Part shown: positions 23,874-31,760 of the stretch, piece after piece
Numbering within the stretch: position 1 is the first letter of the stretch
Layout: each line of letters opens with the position of its first letter
Position numbers and translations under genes: made by a program
Notes under the pieces: model-generated
What the model saw: only the letters and a program-made list of their open reading frames with translations
Databases searched by the model: none
Told to the model about the DNA's origin: nothing
IMG/VR virus record: IMGVR_UViG_3300034112_001625
Coordinates: 1 to 31,760 of that record
Direction: 5' to 3' (one strand)
DNA length: 31,760 nucleotides
From: a virus

Positions 23874-24278
23874 ATGAAAATAAAAACTATCTTATTGGAA
23901 ATGGAATCTGATTATAGAGGACAACATCGCGCTCCAAACAAAGATGATGCTCCGCTAACCGATTTGACAATGGTTTATGGTGATGATATTTATTCAAGGA
24001 ACGCAATTCGGTATTATGGTACTGGATTAGATGACGATTTTAATTATTCAATCATTCAAAAAGCCAAAGACAATCCTAACCTTTCAGTAGTTATTTACAG
24101 AGCCGTTCCCGGCGAAGTATCCGAAATAAACGATGGTGATTGGGTAACACTTTCAAAAAAATATGCAAAAACTCACGCCAAGGGAGAAAAAGGTTGGAAA
24201 ATTTTAAGTAAAAAAGTAAAAGCGTCTGAATTATATACTGATGGTAATAGTTGGGACGAATGGGGTTGGAATCCTTAA
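23874..24278 (+). CDS. ADP-ribosyltransferase-like protein with candidate capsid targeting N-terminus
   Basis: 134 residues from the ATG at 23874. The upstream ATG at 23859 lies inside the preceding gene and would bury the tag. The tag is MKIKTILLE, ending L-L-E. The fold-defining residues of an R-S-E ADP-ribosyltransferase are all placeable: R76 in VVIYRAVPGE, the T-x-S strand in GDWVTLSKKYAKTH (S94), and E129 in the end motif SWDEWGWNP. This domain type occurs in phage effector and polyvalent proteins. T4 Alt is also an ADP-ribosyltransferase that is packaged through a capsid targeting sequence and modifies host RNA polymerase, but it is much larger. Confidence 0.72.
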   Translation: MKIKTILLEMESDYRGQHRAPNKDDAPLTDLTMVYGDDIYSRNAIRYYGTGLDDDFNYSIIQKAKDNPNLSVVIYRAVPGEVSEINDGDWVTLSKKYAKTHAKGEKGWKILSKKVKASELYTDGNSWDEWGWNP

Positions 24279-24307
24279 TATGAAAATAAAATAAAACCGG
24301 ATTATCT

Positions 24308-25417
24308 ATGTTCAAAACCATATACCCCACAGCCGATGCAGTCCTTTATTCGCAGTTTCCTGAAAAGAATACTGGCGGGGATCAGGTATTAGACCTTCTA
24401 AAAGCAGCAACAGGGGAACCAAGCATTCTTGGTGATGATTCTGTTTTTTACAGTACAACCTATAATAGCAGAATTTTATTGAAGTTTGATTTAAATGAAC
24501 TTCAACCTACACAATCAAATGCTGAATATTTCTTGACTTTAAGAAATACTGATGCTTTGAACCTTCCTACTGAATTTACCATTTACGCTTACCCAGTTTC
24601 AGGTTCTTGGACGGTAGGACGCGGTTTTGTAAATTCTAATCCGAGCATTGTTGATGGGGTTAGTTGGAAATACCGTCATGGAAAAAATGATGGTCGTTTA
24701 TGGGAAACTTCAAGTTTAGGTTCAACCGTTACAGCAAGTTATGGAACCGTAGCGCATGGCGGAACTTGGTTTACCAGTTCGGTTGCAAGTCAAAGTTTTA
24801 ATTATCAAATTCCTGATATTCGGATGAACGTCACTTCCATTGTTCGTCAATGGTTGTCAGGTTCAATTCCAAATAATGGATTTATAATCAAATATAGTGA
24901 CAATGATGAATTTGATACTTCGCAAAGAACCTTGATACAATGGTTTTCTCAAAACAGTCATACCATTTACTTACCAAGGTTGGAAGCATATTGGTTGGAT
25001 CAAGATTTAAGCGGAACTGGAAGTTTTAGTGAAATTGGAAGCGATGATTATGTTTTGAATTGTTCTAATTTAAGAGAAAGTTATTCAATGAACGAAAAAC
25101 CTAAAATGAAGGTTTCAGTCAGGGATAAATTTCCAACTCAAACCTATGCAACAAGTTCAGTATATTTAAACCAAAAACGATTACCCAATAATTCATATTT
25201 TCAGATTCAAGATGTTGTGACCGATGAAGTAATAATTCCATTTCACCCATCCGGAACCTTAATGAGTTGCGATTCAAATGGTAATTACTTTAAGGCTGAT
25301 ATGTCAAGTCTCATGCCCGAGCGGTATTATAAATTTGTTTTTAAAAGTCAACACGAAAATGGTGACGTAATCAGAGTAATTGATGATAATTATATTTTTA
25401 AGATTAAACGAGTATAA
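24308..25417 (+). CDS. DNRLRE-like virion structural protein
   Basis: 369 residues. The N-terminus MFKTIYPTADAVLYSQFP, followed by a beta-rich domain with SRILLKFDLNEL, MNVTSIVRQWLSG and GFIIKYSDNDE, fits the DNRLRE-type beta-sandwich (phage and cell-surface stalk domain). The C-terminal part (about 250-369) has a second beta domain (MKVSVRDKFPTQ, YYKFVFKSQHENG). It is expected on the outer baseplate or a tail appendage, since it lies between gp6 and the very large virion protein. No catalytic motif was seen. Confidence 0.65.
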   Translation: MFKTIYPTADAVLYSQFPEKNTGGDQVLDLLKAATGEPSILGDDSVFYSTTYNSRILLKFDLNELQPTQSNAEYFLTLRNTDALNLPTEFTIYAYPVSGSWTVGRGFVNSNPSIVDGVSWKYRHGKNDGRLWETSSLGSTVTASYGTVAHGGTWFTSSVASQSFNYQIPDIRMNVTSIVRQWLSGSIPNNGFIIKYSDNDEFDTSQRTLIQWFSQNSHTIYLPRLEAYWLDQDLSGTGSFSEIGSDDYVLNCSNLRESYSMNEKPKMKVSVRDKFPTQTYATSSVYLNQKRLPNNSYFQIQDVVTDEVIIPFHPSGTLMSCDSNGNYFKADMSSLMPERYYKFVFKSQHENGDVIRVIDDNYIFKIKRV

Positions 25418-25419
25418 CA

Positions 25420-25659
25420 ATGAAAATAAAGAATATTATGAATGAATCTACGCAAAAATATTTAAAAGATAAAATCGAAAACCAGATATTTGAATTTGAA
25501 AATAATTTAAACCGATTTAAGAAAGCGTATGAACAAAATTCAAATAAGTATGAAAATGATCCGGAGTTTTATAAGTCGTTGATTAACGATTTCAGTATCA
25601 TGAATGTTCAAATAAAGTCATCTTTAAAACATATAGAATGGTTTATAAATAACGAATAA
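25420..25659 (+). CDS. small helical protein with candidate capsid targeting N-terminus
   Basis: 79 residues. The tag MKIKNIMNE has M at the P3 position (M-N-E). The body is entirely helical and charged (KYLKDKIENQIFEFENNLNR ... SLKHIEWFINNE), like a two-helix bundle. It starts two bases after the structural gene and has no promoter of its own. Confidence 0.7.
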   Translation: MKIKNIMNESTQKYLKDKIENQIFEFENNLNRFKKAYEQNSNKYENDPEFYKSLINDFSIMNVQIKSSLKHIEWFINNE

Positions 25660-25667
25660 TATAATAT

Positions 25668-26480
25668 ATGACAACCAAACTTGCAAATATTCAATACAGT
25701 GATTTAGCCAATAGTAACGCTACTTTGGTGAAATATGTTGTCCCCAAAGAAGGACAAACTTTTGTGTACCAACCTCAATCGCAATTGGATGCAATGTCAT
25801 ACCCACTTTCAGAAAGAAACGGGGGCGGAGCCTATGTAGTTCCAATTCAGGAAGAAAAACTTTATTTGAATTTTATCCCAAATAAAACCGTAATTTCAGA
25901 TATCAGTTTAAACAACTATTTGGAAACTGTATTTACTTATTTCATTCCTGTCGAAATTATTCCTCCTGACCCATTTTCACTTCCGGATGGAACTATTTTC
26001 AGATGCGTTTCCCAAGATTCAGTTCCAGAACCAAAAGAAAGTTATGTTTATTGGATAATTGAAGAAGGTAAAAAGAAAGTTATTCCAAATTACAAAACGT
26101 TGGAAGTGATGTTGTTTGAAAGAAACCAAAACTTACTTTCAGTCAGGATTGTTCAAGAAAATCAATGTATGGAAATTGAAGAAAACGGAGCCGTTCCTGA
26201 TAAAACTTCAAGTTGGAATGAAGATTATAAAGACCAAACCAACTTTGAATTATTGAAAGGATTAGAAAGTTCGGTTAAAAGTGGCGCGGCAATTGCAAAT
26301 GACGCAAAAGCAGCCGCAGGTGAACAAATTGCAGCCGTTAAAGCAGAAGCGGAAGCAAATAAAGCAGCCGCAGAAGCGGCAAAGGCCGAAGCGGAGGCAG
26401 CCAAAGCAGCAAGTGAACAAGCAATTGTAGAAGCGCAAGCGCAAATTGCAGCAATTCAAGCACAACAAAATAATTCATAA
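25668..26480 (+). CDS. virion protein with alanine-rich coiled-coil tail
   Basis: 270 residues. The N-terminal part (ATLVKYVVPKEGQTFVYQPQ, SYPLSERNGGGAYVVPIQEE) is beta-rich. Residues about 205-265 are built of A-E-A-x-K-A-A-type heptad-like repeats, a long alanine-rich helix or coiled coil, ending AQQNNS. Phage structural proteins with similar tails act as stalk or trimerisation elements. The low-complexity DNA (26280-26470) could allow repeat-number change. No family recognised. Confidence 0.6.
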   Translation: MTTKLANIQYSDLANSNATLVKYVVPKEGQTFVYQPQSQLDAMSYPLSERNGGGAYVVPIQEEKLYLNFIPNKTVISDISLNNYLETVFTYFIPVEIIPPDPFSLPDGTIFRCVSQDSVPEPKESYVYWIIEEGKKKVIPNYKTLEVMLFERNQNLLSVRIVQENQCMEIEENGAVPDKTSSWNEDYKDQTNFELLKGLESSVKSGAAIANDAKAAAGEQIAAVKAEAEANKAAAEAAKAEAEAAKAASEQAIVEAQAQIAAIQAQQNNS

Positions 26481-26496
26481 CAATATGTTAATGAAT

Positions 26497-26527
26497 TTTG
26501 AAAATAATTTTAAACCTTTTACCTTTG
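26497..26527 (+). promoter_or_regulatory. Bacteroidota-type promoter of a tag cassette
   Basis: TTTG at 26497-26500 and TACCTTTG at 26520-26527, 23 bases apart; the ATG at 26542 is 14 bases after the box. The region about 26487-26560 repeats 17852-17925 almost exactly. Confidence 0.75.
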
Positions 26528-26541
26528 TGGAGTAAAAAACA

Positions 26542-26838
26542 ATGAACAAAAAAAAACTAACAGAAATGATTACTAAAATTTTGAACGAAGATATTTCGGT
26601 GGGAAAATTTTATTATGACAACAGAAAAGATAAAACATTTCGAATTATATCAGTCGACGGGACTGATAGGAATGGAAATAGAAGGTTGGATAAAAAAACT
26701 GATATTGGAATTCAATATTATGATTTTAAAACAAAAAGACCTATTGGTAATATAGAAACCGTGGACAAGAGTGAATTTGATTATATGGTCAGTAAAGGTC
26801 AATGGTCTGAATGGAAACAAGATTTTTTTAGCAAGTAA
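26542..26838 (+). CDS. small protein with candidate capsid targeting N-terminus
   Basis: 98 residues. The tag is MNKKKLTEMITKILNE, ending L-N-E before D-I-S. Its A run is nine bases, which keeps the frame open, in contrast to the sister gene at 17906. The body (VGKFYYDNRKDKTFRIISVD, DIGIQYYDFKTKRPIG) is a small beta-rich domain, perhaps SH3-like, not recognised. Confidence 0.75.
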   Translation: MNKKKLTEMITKILNEDISVGKFYYDNRKDKTFRIISVDGTDRNGNRRLDKKTDIGIQYYDFKTKRPIGNIETVDKSEFDYMVSKGQWSEWKQDFFSK

Positions 26839-26842
26839 GGCT

Positions 26843-27034
26843 ATGAACGAATCATATTCATCCGATACAGTCAAAATAACAGTGCATGATGACGTTGGTA
26901 CTGATATTTGGTATATTACAAAGGGCGAAGATTCTACTCATTTTGAGATGGTAAACGATCCTAAATACATTGGTAAATTCGGTGCAGGAAAACATATAAA
27001 CCATTTTAGAAATGTCACACTGGTATTTAAATAA
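26843..27034 (+). CDS. small hypothetical protein
   Basis: 63 residues from the ATG at 26843; an earlier start at 26771 would lie in the preceding gene and is unlikely. Beta-rich (TVKITVHDDVGTDIWYIT) with a basic end. No tag or motif. Confidence 0.5.
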   Translation: MNESYSSDTVKITVHDDVGTDIWYITKGEDSTHFEMVNDPKYIGKFGAGKHINHFRNVTLVFK

Positions 27035-27040
27035 AAAAAT

Positions 27041-27256
27041 ATGACCGGACAATATTTTTCAGAAACATTTACACCAACCAAATTCAAAGGTTTTGAGTTT
27101 GAAATTGACCAAGATTTTGAACACATCAGAATGTTATCACCAAATGGAACGTTATTTGAACTTCCAATTGAGTTTGATGATAATAATGACAGGCAAAAAA
27201 ACCCATTTGTAGAAATTGGGTTATATAAATTAGATTTAACTGAACTTTTATGGTAA
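27041..27256 (+). CDS. small hypothetical protein
   Basis: 71 residues, acidic, beta-rich (KFKGFEFEIDQDFEHIRML, GTLFELPIEFDDN). It lies between short unknown genes and eight bases before the kinase gene. No tag and no recognised domain. Confidence 0.6.
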   Translation: MTGQYFSETFTPTKFKGFEFEIDQDFEHIRMLSPNGTLFELPIEFDDNNDRQKNPFVEIGLYKLDLTELLW

Positions 27257-27263
27257 AGGAATT

Positions 27264-28223
27264 ATGAAAATCAAACATCTATGGAACCTACTCAAAGAAG
27301 GTTCAACTCAGGAAGAACAATTTGGTAAAAATCTTATAGCCTCCGGGTGGACTATCAAGATTAATTATTACATTCCGTTGATTAAAATTAAAAATCCAGA
27401 AGGAAAAGAGACTGAAATTGACGGCAATGATGCGGATAAAATTTTATCTAAAATTAAGATGGGTCAAGACGAAAAGACTTGGGTACTTGGATATTTACAT
27501 AAAACAAATGCGTTGAACGAACATACGTTGACCGAGGGAGTTTATGATAAAGGAATTTTAAAGGCTATATTTTTAATTGGGGGGCCGGGAAGTGGTAAAT
27601 CTTACGTTATCAACCAGTTATTCGGAATTTCATCCAAGACCACATTTTCAAGGCATGGTCTTAAATTAGTAAACCCCGATCCGGTATTTGAAAAATTATT
27701 ACGACAAGCCTCAATTAATCCCTCTGATTTAGATTCAATTTCAAAGGAAGACCCGGAAAGATATTCAAAAGTTATTGATCCTATCCGAACAAGAGCAAAA
27801 GAAGTTGAAACTGAAATTGAAAAGAATTACATTTCGGGTAGAATTGGGATGGTTTTGGAAGGAACTGGTAAAAACGTGACTTCTATAAAAAATTTGAAAA
27901 ACCGTCTTGAAGATATTGGTTACGATTGTATGATGATTTATGTCAACACTGACCTTGAAACAGCAAAAAAGCGGAATCAAATGCGAGATAGAACTATTCC
28001 GGAAGATTTACTTGTAAGTATGTGGAATAACTCGCAAAAAAACCTTGGCGATTTGCAACGATTGTTTGGTCCGATGAATACTTTGATTATCGATAACTCA
28101 AATAATTCAAAAATTGGTTCAGATATATCAAAGGCAATAGAAAGATTTATGCAAAAGCCTGTAACGAATCCTGCCGGAAAAATGTGGATTAAACAAGAAC
28201 TTATGAAAAAGAGTCGAAAATAG
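27264..28223 (+). CDS. P-loop kinase (zeta-toxin-like) with candidate capsid targeting N-terminus
   Basis: 319 residues. The tag MKIKHLWNLLKE ends L-K-E. Residues about 13-90 are a small separate domain (LIASGWTIKINYYIPLIKIK). Then come two more L-x-E sites, A-L-N-E86 and T-L-T-E91, directly before the kinase domain. Walker A is IGGPGSGKSYV (106-116); VNPDPVFEKLL could be the substrate-side D; GMVLEGTGKN is a second strand; DLETAKKRNQMRDRTI is the arginine-rich lid. The layout fits zeta-toxin/polynucleotide-kinase-type enzymes. The substrate is unknown. Processing at E91 would release the bare kinase (about 228 residues). Confidence 0.75.
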   Translation: MKIKHLWNLLKEGSTQEEQFGKNLIASGWTIKINYYIPLIKIKNPEGKETEIDGNDADKILSKIKMGQDEKTWVLGYLHKTNALNEHTLTEGVYDKGILKAIFLIGGPGSGKSYVINQLFGISSKTTFSRHGLKLVNPDPVFEKLLRQASINPSDLDSISKEDPERYSKVIDPIRTRAKEVETEIEKNYISGRIGMVLEGTGKNVTSIKNLKNRLEDIGYDCMMIYVNTDLETAKKRNQMRDRTIPEDLLVSMWNNSQKNLGDLQRLFGPMNTLIIDNSNNSKIGSDISKAIERFMQKPVTNPAGKMWIKQELMKKSRK

Positions 28224-28234
28224 GAGAATAAACC

Positions 28235-31200
28235 ATTTCACTTGAAAGATATATAAATAGGGCATCAATTTTAGCCAATAATCGTTCTACAACTGGACAG
28301 TTGTGGACAAATGAAGATTTGGCCTTATTTGATGCTCAAATTTTAGTTCCTATTGACCCGAACATAACCACAGAGCAAATAAGTGAAGTTCACATTTATT
28401 CGTTCTACGGGGATTATATTGTCGGGAATCATAATGCTGGTTATACCTTTCATGACCAATATACGAATTCACTTTTAATTGATATTGGTAAGGTTTTTAA
28501 AGAAGCCAATATTCAACGTGGTTCTTATGTTATTGCGTTGAACCTGTTTAAGGAACTTTGGGGCAAACAAACTGATCCGAAGTTAATTGTTAAGGAAATT
28601 AGTCCTGACAGAACAGAGGTTCATTTTCAAGTAGATAAAAAATTTATCGGTGAAACTGACATTTTCAAGTCCAAAATTGATACTTTTATCAGTGACGGAA
28701 CCTTGAACAATGTCGTTTTTAATTTTGGTTTTAACCGTATTCAAAAAATTGTCAATATAAGATTTGAAGGCGAAGATATTTATGTCAAGTTTTACCTTCC
28801 TTTATTTGATGATGTATTTGGGAAGGAAAAATCTTGGGTTCAATTTGAATTAATTGATCCTTATATTGATACAATTGTCTTGGCTCAACCTCAAAGTCAA
28901 GGCAATTTGACGTATATGCGCGGTCCGAACTTTGATTTGGATACCTCCATGTACGCTTCCAACGCAACTGATTTCAAAAACTGGAATCAGTTATTGGATA
29001 CAACCTTAAATTCCCGCCAACGAATTATTGAGGATACGATTTCGGGTTCCGGCTTAGTAAAATTAAATATTGATTATACTGACTTTAATAATTTTATATT
29101 TTACAGTAGTGCTGAAACTCGCGTTAGAAATTTTGGTTATAAGGTTGGAAAAATAGAAGAATACAGCAGTTCCATTGCCATTCTTTTAAATTCAACTGCA
29201 TCAAATACAGTTTTCATCAGTCAATCTATTGATATTAATCAAAAAAGAATTGACGAAGTTACTTCAAACTTTGATCCTTGGGAACGTTGGTTATATTTTA
29301 ACTCAACTGCAAGTATATTTACTCATGACATAACGGGTTCAATTTCTCCCTATCCTAAACGTATTGTTTCTGGAAGTTGGCAGAATTATACATTCAATTC
29401 AAGTATTTCTCAAACTTGGTATAACAATCTTGTTACAAGTGCAAGTGCTTATGACGAAGAGAACTTAAATCGGTTATGGTGGGCTATTCCTGAGCATATT
29501 ATAATGGAAAACGGGAATAGTGATTTTATCAAGTTTGTTGACATGGTTGGGCATCATTTTGATGTTATTTATAGTTATGTAAATGCTCTGACCCAAATGC
29601 ATGAACGTGATGAACATCCAGAACGTGGAACTCCAAATCAGTTATTATGGTCAATTGCTAAATCCTTTGGTTGGGAACTTCAAAATACCCGCCAATTAAG
29701 TGATTTATGGCAATATAAACTTGGTAAAACTCAAACAGGAACCTATCAAAGTTCAGGTTCCATGTTTTCAATTTCTACTGAAAACCAAACTCATCAGATT
29801 TGGCGTAGAATTGTAAATAATCTTCCCTATCTATATAAAACCAAAGGAACTCAAAGATCGCTTAAATCTTTGATGTCCATTTATGGTATTCCCCAAACTT
29901 TAATTTCAATTAAGGAATATGGCGGACCGAGTCCCTTTGAAGGGAAACCTACTTTAATTGAAGATAGGTTCATTTACAAAGCAAACTTTACTGGAAGTAA
30001 CTGGGTCGAATTACCTCGAAGAACCATCCCACCAACAAGTGGAAGTTGGGGAGGAAGTGAACGAGTTCCGGATACGATTGTATTTAGGTTTAATACTGAA
30101 TACAGTTCCAGCGTTTCTCAATCTTTATGGGCTATTGAACAAGGAAGTAACCGTTCTCGGGTTCTTTCTAATTTGGAATTAATTCATTCCAGAGCGCATC
30201 AAACATCCAGTTACAGTGGTAGTTGGGCTTATGGTTATTTACGTTTAACACAAGCCCAATTAAGCGGCTCTACGTTCATTTCAAGTTCAGTTCAAACTGG
30301 ATACTTGCCTTTATTTGATGATGATTCATGGTCAGTAAGAATGTGGACTACAAGTTCAATCCAAACCAGTGGTTCAATTTTCTTACAAGTTAAACGCGCA
30401 AACGATTCCCTTTACGGAAGGTTCAGTCATTCAAGTAGTTTAGAATGGAGCGGAAGTTTCAATGTTGCAAATGCATGGGCTACTGGAAGTCAAAATATCA
30501 TCTTATTAGGCGGAACAACGGGTTCGAATAGTTCAAGGTTTGTTGGTCAAATAGATGGATATAAAGAATATTTTGAAGTATTAGAAGGTAGTACATTTGA
30601 TAGTCATGTATTGAACCCGAGTGCCTATCATTCAAATACTGAAACCGGAAGTTATTACAAACTTTTCCGGTATTTTCCTTTGGGTTTAGACCAACAACGT
30701 TGGGATCATTCCGCTTATTTACAAGTTTCAAGTTCGCATCCGAATCGAGTAGCAAGTTTTGATACAACGGCTTCGTTTAAAGGTTGGACAGGAACACAAG
30801 CCCAACAATATATTTCCAAGAATGAAACTTTCTATATCTATACGCCAACATTGGGCGGAAATGTACTTAGAAGTGAAAAAATTAGATTTGAAGATTCTGT
30901 TTTAACCAGAGATTTAAATCCAAGTACAAAAGTTTCAAAAGGTTCGTTTGATAAAAAAGGATTCGATTCCAATCGTTTAGCAGTTGTATTTGCCCCATCA
31001 GATCAAGTAAATAATGAAATTTTCAATCATACTGGTTATGCCGAACTTGATAGTTGGATTGGAGACCCGGAATACGAATTTGATGAAGGTTATCACGAAT
31101 TAAGACGATTTTCGCATGAATATTTCCGTAAATATCAACAAAGATATGACGTAAACGCCTTAATTCGTTTATTGGCGTTATACGATTATACCTTCTTTGA

Positions 31201-31760
31201 ACAAATAAAACAATTAGTTCCGGGTAGAAGTGATTTAATTGCTGGTGTTTTATTAGAAGGTGACTTTTTAAGTACCCCGAAGGTTCGAGTAACAAAACGT
31301 CCAGTTATTGAAAACTTAGGACATGAAACCAGTGCCTCTATTGATAGAACACTAACGGGTGAAAATTTATATTATGAAACCAGTGCAAGTGCAGCACCAA
31401 GAGCGGAAGCAAGGTACAAATATGTCACAGGTTCGTTAAAACAAAAGATTTGGATGACTGGAAGTAGTTGTCATCAGACAAGTTCCAAAGGTGGTTACAA
31501 GGCTGATATACCAGTCATTCCAAATCCTTATTCTGGAAGTCAATGCCCAACTCAAAGTTATATTGACAAATATAGATTAAATTGCTGTTATAAAAAAGTA
31601 ATTTACCATTATTCAAGTTCAGGAACCTTTCAAAACAGGTATGAGCAAGATTGGTACACTGCCGTTTCAATGTCATATGGATGGTATTATTCCAGAAGTT
31701 TAGAATGTACCAGTTATCAATATAGCGAAGAATGCGGAGCAGTTGAAAATCGGTCAAGGT
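28235..31760 (+). CDS. very large baseplate/tail virion protein with LamG-like domain (3' end outside window)
   Basis: The frame is open from just after TAA at 28229-28231 to the right edge, about 1175 codons. No ATG, GTG or TTG occurs at the proper start; ATT at 28235, ten bases after AGGAG, is the best choice (then SLERYINRASILANN). The N-terminal part (LLIDIGKVFKEANIQRGSYV, IVKEISPDRTEVHF) and the later NLPYLYKTKGTQRSLKSLMS and YGIPQTLISIKEYGGP match large virion structural proteins of T4-like marine phages. A concanavalin/LamG-like beta-sandwich follows at about residues 575-795. Ser/Gly/Thr-rich linkers and a Cys-rich stretch come near the edge. It probably belongs to the baseplate periphery or a fibre network. 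Confidence 0.8.
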   Translation, partial: MSLERYINRASILANNRSTTGQLWTNEDLALFDAQILVPIDPNITTEQISEVHIYSFYGDYIVGNHNAGYTFHDQYTNSLLIDIGKVFKEANIQRGSYVIALNLFKELWGKQTDPKLIVKEISPDRTEVHFQVDKKFIGETDIFKSKIDTFISDGTLNNVVFNFGFNRIQKIVNIRFEGEDIYVKFYLPLFDDVFGKEKSWVQFELIDPYIDTIVLAQPQSQGNLTYMRGPNFDLDTSMYASNATDFKNWNQLLDTTLNSRQRIIEDTISGSGLVKLNIDYTDFNNFIFYSSAETRVRNFGYKVGKIEEYSSSIAILLNSTASNTVFISQSIDINQKRIDEVTSNFDPWERWLYFNSTASIFTHDITGSISPYPKRIVSGSWQNYTFNSSISQTWYNNLVTSASAYDEENLNRLWWAIPEHIIMENGNSDFIKFVDMVGHHFDVIYSYVNALTQMHERDEHPERGTPNQLLWSIAKSFGWELQNTRQLSDLWQYKLGKTQTGTYQSSGSMFSISTENQTHQIWRRIVNNLPYLYKTKGTQRSLKSLMSIYGIPQTLISIKEYGGPSPFEGKPTLIEDRFIYKANFTGSNWVELPRRTIPPTSGSWGGSERVPDTIVFRFNTEYSSSVSQSLWAIEQGSNRSRVLSNLELIHSRAHQTSSYSGSWAYGYLRLTQAQLSGSTFISSSVQTGYLPLFDDDSWSVRMWTTSSIQTSGSIFLQVKRANDSLYGRFSHSSSLEWSGSFNVANAWATGSQNIILLGGTTGSNSSRFVGQIDGYKEYFEVLEGSTFDSHVLNPSAYHSNTETGSYYKLFRYFPLGLDQQRWDHSAYLQVSSSHPNRVASFDTTASFKGWTGTQAQQYISKNETFYIYTPTLGGNVLRSEKIRFEDSVLTRDLNPSTKVSKGSFDKKGFDSNRLAVVFAPSDQVNNEIFNHTGYAELDSWIGDPEYEFDEGYHELRRFSHEYFRKYQQRYDVNALIRLLALYDYTFFEQIKQLVPGRSDLIAGVLLEGDFLSTPKVRVTKRPVIENLGHETSASIDRTLTGENLYYETSASAAPRAEARYKYVTGSLKQKIWMTGSSCHQTSSKGGYKADIPVIPNPYSGSQCPTQSYIDKYRLNCCYKKVIYHYSSSGTFQNRYEQDWYTAVSMSYGWYYSRSLECTSYQYSEECGAVENRSR

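Noticed and set aside
26262-26468. Cys/Phe-rich open frame on the minus strand
   Set aside because: It is the mirror of the alanine-rich repeat codons of the virion protein at 25668.
17852-26560. Spaced identical repeats as a CRISPR or phage-origin array
   Set aside because: The copies are far apart, irregularly spaced and each contains a promoter and a start codon, so gene cassettes explain them.

Overview
This window is a stretch of a tailed (myovirus-type) phage genome, most likely a large T4-related phage that infects a member of the Bacteroidota. The phage call rests on a run of recognisable contractile-tail genes: a 1652-residue tape-measure-like protein on the minus strand, then on the plus strand a T4 gp5-like spike/hub protein, a gp25-like and a gp6-like baseplate wedge protein, and a very large virion protein that runs off the right edge. 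A gp55-like late sigma factor is also present. The host call rests on repeated promoters with a TAnnTTTG box and an upstream TTTG about 23-24 bases away, the Bacteroidota vegetative promoter form. The DNA is AT-rich, genes are tightly packed and often overlap by a few bases, and TTG (once apparently ATT) starts are used by virion genes.

Layout. 1-5593: minus-strand block with the tape measure gene, a small gene upstream and a small tagged gene downstream. 5629-6135: a plus-strand nuclease-like gene. 6152-6460: a promoter and a long, hairpin-rich leader. 6461-11313: a membrane protein, small regulators or unknowns, an HD-domain hydrolase, a one-helix membrane protein, the gp55-like sigma factor and its partner-sized neighbour. 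11378-12329: a ribbon-helix-helix protein plus a GIY-YIG homing endonuclease. 12316-28223: gp5-like, gp25-like, gp6-like and other virion genes interleaved with many small genes. 28235-31760: the start of the giant virion protein.

The main discovery is that about thirteen otherwise unrelated proteins start with the same kind of short peptide: basic and amphipathic, 9-21 residues, ending in (L/I/M)-x-E. Examples are MNKKKLTEMITKILNE and MKIKTILLE. This is the form of a T4-type capsid targeting sequence cut by the prohead protease. The bodies behind the tags include an ADP-ribosyltransferase-like protein (compare T4 Alt), a GNAT acetyltransferase-like protein, a J-domain protein and a P-loop kinase. 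I infer an arsenal of proteins packaged in the head and injected with the DNA. Several of these genes share a nearly identical promoter + short leader + tag-coding cassette, which looks like a module that has been copied in front of different bodies.

Two insertions show another pattern. A GIY-YIG endonuclease sits after the gp6-like gene and a diverged copy of the gp6 3' end lies just beyond it. A second gene after gp25 ends with a copy of the gp25 3' end. Two A9-A10 runs break or shorten reading frames and point to slippage or sequencing error.
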